11,951 nucleotides of DNA from HGM04593 sp045657945 (GTDB lineage Bacteria; Bacteroidota; Bacteroidia; Bacteroidales; Bacteroidaceae). The notes below the pieces were generated by a model. It was given only the letters and a program-made list of their open reading frames with translations, searched no databases and had not been told where the DNA came from. A program made the translations under genes and the position numbers. This document shows, one piece after another, positions 8,137 to 11,951 of this stretch (its first letter is position 1; each line of letters starts with the position of its first letter). The stretch lies in assembly GCA_045657945.1 (NCBI GenBank), contig JAZOUB010000013.1, positions 1 to 11,951 of the forward strand, read 5' to 3'.

Positions 8137-8310
8137 TTACTTAGCAGCCTCGAGAGAAGCCTTACGGAAAGCCTTCATAGCCTTCTCAAGCTCCAAAGAA
8201 GCCTTACGTGCACGTGTACCGGCAGCCTTGTTACCCTTCTCAGCCTGAGCTGTTGCATCAGCTGCAAAAGCAGCATAAACCTCTTCAATCTTTGCGATAA
8301 GTTCTTTCAT
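8137..8310 (-). CDS. Histone H1-like (Hc1 family) DNA-binding protein
   Basis: This is a 57-residue protein from the ATG at 8310; an upstream in-frame start at 8352 would include the promoter and is rejected. It is rich in Ala and Lys: MKELIAKIEEVYAAFAAD opens the protein, followed by an EKGNKAAGTRARKASLELEK segment and a K-A-F-R-K-A-S-L-E-A-A-K end. This matches the short Bacteroidetes proteins annotated as histone H1 / Hc1, which are small basic helical proteins thought to bind DNA and affect nucleoid compaction. The conserved central GNKAAGxRARKASLExEK core is recognised from family knowledge. The gene is monocistronic, with its own promoter (-7 box TATCTTTG) and a strong terminator, in line with high expression. 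No enzymatic motif is present. The direct function in this organism is inferred. Confidence 0.88.
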   Translation of the reverse strand: MKELIAKIEEVYAAFAADATAQAEKGNKAAGTRARKASLELEKAMKAFRKASLEAAK

Positions 8311-8340
8311 AATATTATCTGTTATTAAGTTAACGATGCA

Positions 8341-8367
8341 CAAAGATAACAAAAATCATTATAACAA
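8341..8367 (-). promoter_or_regulatory. Promoter of the histone H1-like gene
   Basis: The minus strand carries TATCTTTG (8348-8341), a full match to the Bacteroidetes -7 consensus TAnnTTTG. A TTG at 8367-8365 lies 16 nt upstream, slightly closer than the usual -33 spacing. The start site would be near 8334, giving a leader of about 24 nt to the ATG at 8310. Long A-tracts on the same strand (about 8380-8400) sit just upstream of the -33 region and may act as an UP-like element. Confidence 0.65.
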
Positions 8368-8797
8368 GGCAGAAATCCGTTTTTTTTTGCTTTTTTTCTT
8401 CAAAAAAGTTGTTTTTCCCGATAAAAGCTACATTTCACACGAGAATAATCGCTCCGCGAGGCACTACACAAGAGATATTTGAGCAAATGCAACAAGCAAT
8501 CATAGATTTTCAAACATAATAAAGATAGAAGATAAACAAACGACAGAGCCCTATCCTTATATATAAGAAACACACAGCAACCCTCAAAGAACGAAATACA
8601 GATAAAAAAAACAGCCACAGAAAAAAACAGCAAGACCAAAGCAAGAGCCAAAAAGAAGAGCCAAGAACACAGACAAAGAGCAGAATAAAACAACATAGAA
8701 ACAAGAAAGACCACTCAAGACACCGAGATGAAACAGCACCACATTTCCACAAAAGCAAAATCACACCCGGCAAATCCACAGACAAAGGCAGTTTTAA

Positions 8798-8812
8798 TAA
8801 ATTTTATTTACA
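8798..8812. repeat. 15-nt direct repeat, copy 2
   Basis: This is an exact copy of the 15 nt at 8017-8031 (TAAATTTTATTTACA), in the same orientation. It lies about 275 nt before the BY-kinase start. The TAAAT-TTT-ATTTA dyad core is kept, but the sixth base pair of the arms is not. Confidence 0.4.
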
Positions 8813-8985
8813 AAAACAGGTTACAAGCACCAAAAGACAAAGAACCTTCGCTTCCACATATAGCAAGGATCATCATTGCGAGCGACAGGAGTTTTGGGAA
8901 TTGCCTGAGACATCACATCCAAAAGCAATTATTTCATAAAAGCACCAAACGGTTTATTGTCAAAAATAAATATTTTCACAGCAAA

Positions 8986-9001
8986 TTAGAATAAATTCTA
9001 A
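8986..9001. promoter_or_regulatory. Palindrome overlapping the expected -33 region of the BY-kinase promoter
   Basis: TTAGAAT-AA-ATTCTAA has perfect 7-bp arms around a 2-nt centre. It ends 10 nt before the -7 box at 9012, so it occupies the place where the -33 box should be. No TTTG is visible at the expected distance. A dyad here is a plausible regulator binding site, and recruitment by an activator would explain the poor -33 box. This role is inferred from position only. Confidence 0.4.
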
Positions 9002-9011
9002 ATAAATAATG

Positions 9012-9019
9012 TAACTTTG
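9012..9019 (+). promoter_or_regulatory. -7 promoter box of the BY-kinase gene
   Basis: TAACTTTG is a full match to the Bacteroidetes -7 consensus TAnnTTTG. Transcription would start near 9026, about 48 nt before the ATG at 9074. This argues against the in-frame TTG at 9017 as the translation start, because it lies inside the box. No matching -33 TTTG is seen. Confidence 0.55.
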
Positions 9020-9073
9020 CATGGATTATACCACCAAGAAAACATATCAATCCGTTTACAGAGACAACACGAT

Positions 9074-11506
9074 ATGAAAGACAAAAAAAACAAGAAAAAG
9101 AACAAGCATCAGATAGAAAACATCAGCATTAACGAACTCCTGCGTTCAATGCTGTCAAAATGGTACCTCTTCGTCATATTCCTTGCCTTCACTGTGGGTC
9201 GTTCACTCTACAACACAGCAAGAATTGCTCCGACATATACTCGTAGTATAAAAATTCTTATCAAATCGACAAAAAAAGGCAACAGCATTGATGAGCAAAT
9301 GGAGACATTCGCAAACATGGGTTTCCGCTCATCCACCAACGCCTACAACGAAATATACATATTCCGCGCACCGGAAACAACAATAGAGACAGCACGAAGA
9401 CTAAAATTGAACATTGAATACAGCCAACAGGGCAAATACTACCCCATCACCCTCTATGGAAAAACCGTACCGGTATTTGTGGATTTCTGTGATATTACCG
9501 CACAGGAAATAGCAGGGTTCGACATAGAGATAAAGCCCGACAGCACATTCAGACTCTCCAAATTCAACGGAAAGATAATCGCCGAGCAACGTGTTATTGA
9601 GGGCAAATTGGCCGGTAATGAACCGACATTCATTGCCACACCAGTGGGAACTGTTTCACTGAGCTACAACCCTGCATACACCATTAGAAAGCCTGTTTCA
9701 TACACAGCAAAGCACATTGGACTGAACAATGCTGCAGGTAAATATGTAGGCAAACTTGGCTACAGCCTAAACGACGAGGACAACAACCTCATTTCAATAT
9801 CCATAAATGACAACTCCATTGAACGCGCCGATGATATATTGAGAACCATCGTCGAAGTATATAATGAAAACTGGATTAAGGACAAGAACAAGGCTGCCCG
9901 AGAGACAAAACAATTCATCGAGACAAGACTTGATTATGTAAGCGAGGAACTCGACAAAATCGAAAGCGACATTTCGGCCTTCAAGAGCGACAATTTGCTC
10001 CCCGACATTGAAGCACAGTCCGAGATGCAACTGCTCAAGGAGAGGGAGCTTGAAAAGCAACGCGCCAACATACAGAAAGAGCTCGAGAAGAGCGAATATT
10101 TCCTAAAAACCGTCAAGGACAAATCGAAGGAACACACGCTACTGCCATTAAACTCGGGTATAAACAATGCGAACATAAACTCACAGATTGGCAAATACAA
10201 CACAATGATGATTGAGCGCAACAACCTTGCCGGCAAGAGCAGCGAGGACAACCCGGCCGTAAAGGACATGGACCTTATCCTTTCATCCATGCGCAACGCC
10301 ATCATCTCATCAGTGAACACACATATAAAGAGCATAACGACAAAATCGGAATCAATAGAAAAGGAGTGGAAGAACCTGCAGAGCGAAATAGCCAAGAACC
10401 CCACCCAGACAACATTCCTTGCAAGCGCCGAACGTGAACAGAGCGTAAAGGAGAACATTTACCTGTTCCTGTTACAAAAGAGAGAGGAGAACCAGTTATC
10501 ACAAGAGTTCACTCCGAACAGAATACGCATTTTGGCTCCCCCATCGGGCAGCTACACCCCCACTGCACCGCAAAAGAAGAAATCACTGATCTTCGCCATA
10601 ATCATAGGATTGTTCATACCGGCTGCACTTAGCTGCCTTATCGAAGTATCCAATACCAGAATAAGAGGCCGCAAGGATCTTGACAACATAGCAGCGCCAA
10701 TAATTGGCGAAATTCCACAGAACGACAGAAAGAGAGCACGACGCCTGAGAAGATTATTGACCAAACTGAATCTCTTCAACAATAAGACAAATCACAAATC
10801 GGCACGTGTTGTCAAAGAAGGCTCACGTAATGCAATCAACGAGGCATTCCGTGTGCTTAGAACCAATATTGAGTTTATAACACGCGACAACGATGAGAAT
10901 GTTATTATATTCACATCATTCAACCCCGGCAGCGGAAAGACTTTCTGCATCCTGAACACAGCAATAAGCTTCGCCTTGAAGGGCGAGAAAGTACTTCTCA
11001 TTGACGGCGACATGCGACACGCATCCCTATCAGAGCATGCTAGCACCAATGAGATTGGCTTGAGCAACTATCTGGCAAAAGAAGTAAACTCATTAAGCGA
11101 CATCATCGTCCCCGACAGCACGAACAACAACCTACATATAATACCGACAGGAACCGTTCCTCCCAACCCAACAGAGTTGCTCGAATCGGAACGCTTGCAG
11201 CAACTGATTGAAGAGGCAAAGAAAGAGTACAAATACATATTCATTGACTGTCCGCCTATAGACATTGTTGCAGACACCCATATTATCGAGCAACATGCAA
11301 CAAACAGCATGTTCCTTGTTCGCTGTGGCTTGTTGCAACGTTCTATGATTGGAGAAATCGAGAACCTCTACAGCGAGGGCAAATTGAGGAAGATGTCTGT
11401 AATTCTGAACGGTATTGATATGAAGGCCGGCAAATACGGATACAAATATGGCTACAACGACGGAGGGAAGTACTCCTACGGTCCAAAGAAAAAGAAACTG
11501 AAATAA
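9074..11506 (+). CDS. Fused Wzz chain-length regulator / polysaccharide tyrosine autokinase (BY-kinase)
   Basis: The protein has 810 residues from the ATG at 9074, chosen because an upstream TTG falls in the promoter. The order is: Lys-rich N terminus, Wzz-type start with TM1 (about 29-48), long periplasmic domain with coiled-coil stretches (about 285-345 and 415-440), the NRIRILAPP...PTAPQKKK proline-rich approach to TM2 (503-524), then a cytoplasmic kinase domain. Kinase motifs are complete: ExxRxxR oligomerisation motif (Glu590, Arg593, Arg596), Walker A SFNPGSGKT (615-623), Walker A' LLIDGDMR (641-648) and Walker B YIFIDCPP (721-728). The C-terminal tail carries six tyrosines (788, 790, 792, 794, 800, 802), the usual trans-autophosphorylation cluster. 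By family knowledge such proteins sit in the inner membrane and control length and export of capsule or exopolysaccharide. Unlike many such loci, no Wza-type export gene is next to it. A strong terminator follows immediately. Confidence 0.95.
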   Translation: MKDKKNKKKNKHQIENISINELLRSMLSKWYLFVIFLAFTVGRSLYNTARIAPTYTRSIKILIKSTKKGNSIDEQMETFANMGFRSSTNAYNEIYIFRAPETTIETARRLKLNIEYSQQGKYYPITLYGKTVPVFVDFCDITAQEIAGFDIEIKPDSTFRLSKFNGKIIAEQRVIEGKLAGNEPTFIATPVGTVSLSYNPAYTIRKPVSYTAKHIGLNNAAGKYVGKLGYSLNDEDNNLISISINDNSIERADDILRTIVEVYNENWIKDKNKAARETKQFIETRLDYVSEELDKIESDISAFKSDNLLPDIEAQSEMQLLKERELEKQRANIQKELEKSEYFLKTVKDKSKEHTLLPLNSGINNANINSQIGKYNTMMIERNNLAGKSSEDNPAVKDMDLILSSMRNAIISSVNTHIKSITTKSESIEKEWKNLQSEIAKNPTQTTFLASAEREQSVKENIYLFLLQKREENQLSQEFTPNRIRILAPPSGSYTPTAPQKKKSLIFAIIIGLFIPAALSCLIEVSNTRIRGRKDLDNIAAPIIGEIPQNDRKRARRLRRLLTKLNLFNNKTNHKSARVVKEGSRNAINEAFRVLRTNIEFITRDNDENVIIFTSFNPGSGKTFCILNTAISFALKGEKVLLIDGDMRHASLSEHASTNEIGLSNYLAKEVNSLSDIIVPDSTNNNLHIIPTGTVPPNPTELLESERLQQLIEEAKKEYKYIFIDCPPIDIVADTHIIEQHATNSMFLVRCGLLQRSMIGEIENLYSEGKLRKMSVILNGIDMKAGKYGYKYGYNDGGKYSYGPKKKKLK

Positions 11507-11511
11507 TCAAC

Positions 11512-11563
11512 AAAACAATTGAGAGGGCTACAGCTGATAACCTGAGCCCTCTCAATTGTTTTT
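11512..11563 (+). terminator. Rho-independent terminator after the BY-kinase gene
   Basis: A 14-bp perfect stem (CAATTGAGAGGGCT at 11516-11529 with its complement at 11545-11558) is extended to 18 bp by A-U pairs on the outside. The loop is 15 nt and a T5 run ends at 11563. It begins 6 nt after the stop codon. The A-run on the left also makes it usable from the other side, so it may work in both directions. Confidence 0.9.
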
Positions 11564-11610
11564 CTGCATGTGTCAAAATAAGTAACAACCAGCAAAATCA
11601 CCCTATTTTA

Positions 11611-11642
11611 CAGGTAAAGCGATAAACAACACGCCTCACCTG
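11611..11642 (-). other. Hairpin with G-U wobbles on the minus strand
   Basis: Minus-strand RNA would form an 11-bp stem (CAGGTGAGGCG pairing with CGCTTTACCTG) with two G-U pairs and a 10-nt loop. The plus strand would have two mismatches at the same places. No T-run follows on the minus strand, so it is not a standard terminator. An octamer of G lies 9 nt to its right (11651-11658). Confidence 0.3.
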
Positions 11643-11758
11643 CAAAGTCTGGGGGGGGTAGTCCATTGATTTATAGAATTGATTGTTGTTTTAACTTTTT
11701 TGAAATTGCTTACGCTCACTGACACGTAACTTTCGCTTTCAGCGACGAATTACCTATG

Positions 11759-11774
11759 CAATGAAAATTCATTG
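11759..11774. repeat. Perfect 16-nt dyad
   Basis: CAATGAA-AA-TTCATTG has 7-bp arms with a 2-nt centre. It lies about 110 nt before the structured segment at the right edge and could be a regulator site. Nothing else identifies it. Confidence 0.3.
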
Positions 11775-11865
11775 ACATACATCGTGAACTTTAACGCGTA
11801 CAATGGTAATGTCAAGTAAAACCGGCACCGTTAAAGGACACAACTTGAACCCTGGTGATTTTTGG

Positions 11866-11951
11866 ATTAAGTGAGAGGAATGTTCGCCCGCTAGTTAGGT
11901 GCTCGCCTTGGCGAGTGACTAACTGAGGAAGGTCCGCATCACCCAAAAATC
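11866..11951 (+). ncRNA. Structured RNA, 5' part, possibly RNase P RNA (cut by window edge)
   Basis: The segment holds TTCGCCCGCT (11883-11892), then a two-part hairpin (AGTTAG 11893-11898 with CTAACT 11919-11924, enclosing CTCGCC 11902-11907 with GGCGAG 11910-11915 across a GTG/TGA internal loop), then GAGGAAGGTCCG (11925-11936). In bacterial RNase P RNA the 5' end reads P2 with a TCGCnGC core, then hairpin P3, then GAGGAAAGTCCG, the first strand of P4 (conserved region I). The order and spacing match, with one difference from the conserved AAAG (here AAGG). The 3' two-thirds, which would settle it, are outside the window. A group II intron beginning at GTGAG (11871) was considered and is less well supported. 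The 5' end is not defined. Confidence 0.38.

Larger units (their letters stand above)
8368..9011. other. Noncoding A-rich region between the histone-like gene and the BY-kinase gene
   Basis: No credible gene is seen here. Open frames exist on both strands, but the minus-strand ones encode runs of Phe, Leu, Cys and Val that follow from the A/C-rich plus strand, and the 88-codon plus-strand frame shows no domain or start signal. The stretch holds T-tracts (8380-8400), a plus-strand segment very poor in T (about 8578-8792), a 15-nt sequence also found near the GH2 promoter (8798-8812), a CATTGCGAGCGAC segment (8874-8886) and a palindrome at 8986-9001 beside the kinase promoter. Confidence 0.6.
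11564..11865. other. Region without a recognisable gene, before the structured RNA segment
   Basis: No gene longer than a few tens of codons is visible. The stretch holds the hairpin at 11611-11642, a G8 run (11651-11658), a hairpin TCGCT-TTC-AGCGA near 11733-11745, a perfect dyad CAATGAA-AA-TTCATTG (11759-11774), and a 23-codon open frame (11803-11874). No TAnnTTTG box is clear; TAACTTTC near 11728 is one mismatch off. Confidence 0.5.

Noticed and set aside
8400..8785. Two minus-strand open frames encoding very hydrophobic, Cys/Phe-rich peptides that look like membrane proteins
   Set aside because: The hydrophobicity is a by-product of A/C-rich plus-strand DNA giving T-rich codons. The frames overlap each other and have no promoter or homology that I can recognise.
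8728..8994. Plus-strand open frame of 88 codons before the BY-kinase gene
   Set aside because: It shows no domain, no start signal and a composition that follows the A/C-rich noncoding strand. It overlaps the repeat-like segment and the palindrome.
9017..9073. TTG start that would lengthen the BY-kinase by 19 residues
   Set aside because: The TTG is part of the TAACTTTG -7 box, so it should not be in the transcript. The Lys-rich MKDKK start is typical.
11871..11951. 5' end of a group II intron beginning GTGAG
   Set aside because: The usual start is GTGYG, and I recognise no domain I pattern, while the RNase P-like motif order fits better. It is kept only as an alternative because the rest of the RNA is outside the window.

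Overview
The window looks like chromosomal DNA of a Bacteroidales bacterium (Bacteroides/Prevotella-type). The evidence is a SusB/LacZ-style secreted GH2 enzyme, a DUF4836-like lipoprotein, a short Bacteroidetes histone H1-like (Hc1) gene, start codons preceded by A/T-rich sequence rather than strong Shine-Dalgarno sites, and three upstream sites matching or nearly matching the Bacteroidetes -7 box TAnnTTTG. Species cannot be fixed from the sequence alone.

Layout. The left 7.85 kb is read entirely from the minus strand. In transcription order it holds a 1350-residue secreted GH2 beta-galactosidase-type enzyme with a C-terminal discoidin-like domain (7845-3793), a lipoprotein of the DUF4836 type (3762-2086), an ABC ATPase (2083-1424), an FtsX/MacB-type ABC permease (1408-191), and the first 46 codons of rmlA/rfbA, the dTDP-glucose pyrophosphorylase (140-1). 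Gaps are 30, 2, 15 and 50 nt and no convincing terminator lies between the genes, so all five could be read from the promoter upstream of the GH2 gene. The lipoprotein-ATPase-permease trio is the most tightly coupled part.

Next comes a monocistronic histone H1-like gene, also on the minus strand (8310-8137), with its own promoter and a strong Rho-independent terminator. It is followed by about 0.7 kb of A-rich noncoding DNA that leads into a plus-strand gene for a fused Wzz/tyrosine autokinase (BY-kinase, 9074-11506). That gene is closed by an 18-bp-stem terminator. The BY-kinase and rmlA both point to surface polysaccharide biosynthesis: RmlA makes dTDP-glucose for rhamnose-type sugars, and the kinase controls chain length and export.

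The last 0.39 kb has no recognisable protein gene. It ends in a strongly structured segment whose order of motifs (UCGCCnGC, a long hairpin, GAGGAAgGUCCG) resembles the 5' end of bacterial RNase P RNA. The window stops before this can be confirmed. The parts most worth a second look are this RNA, the ABC module with its atypical ATPase motifs, and the dyads in the promoter regions.
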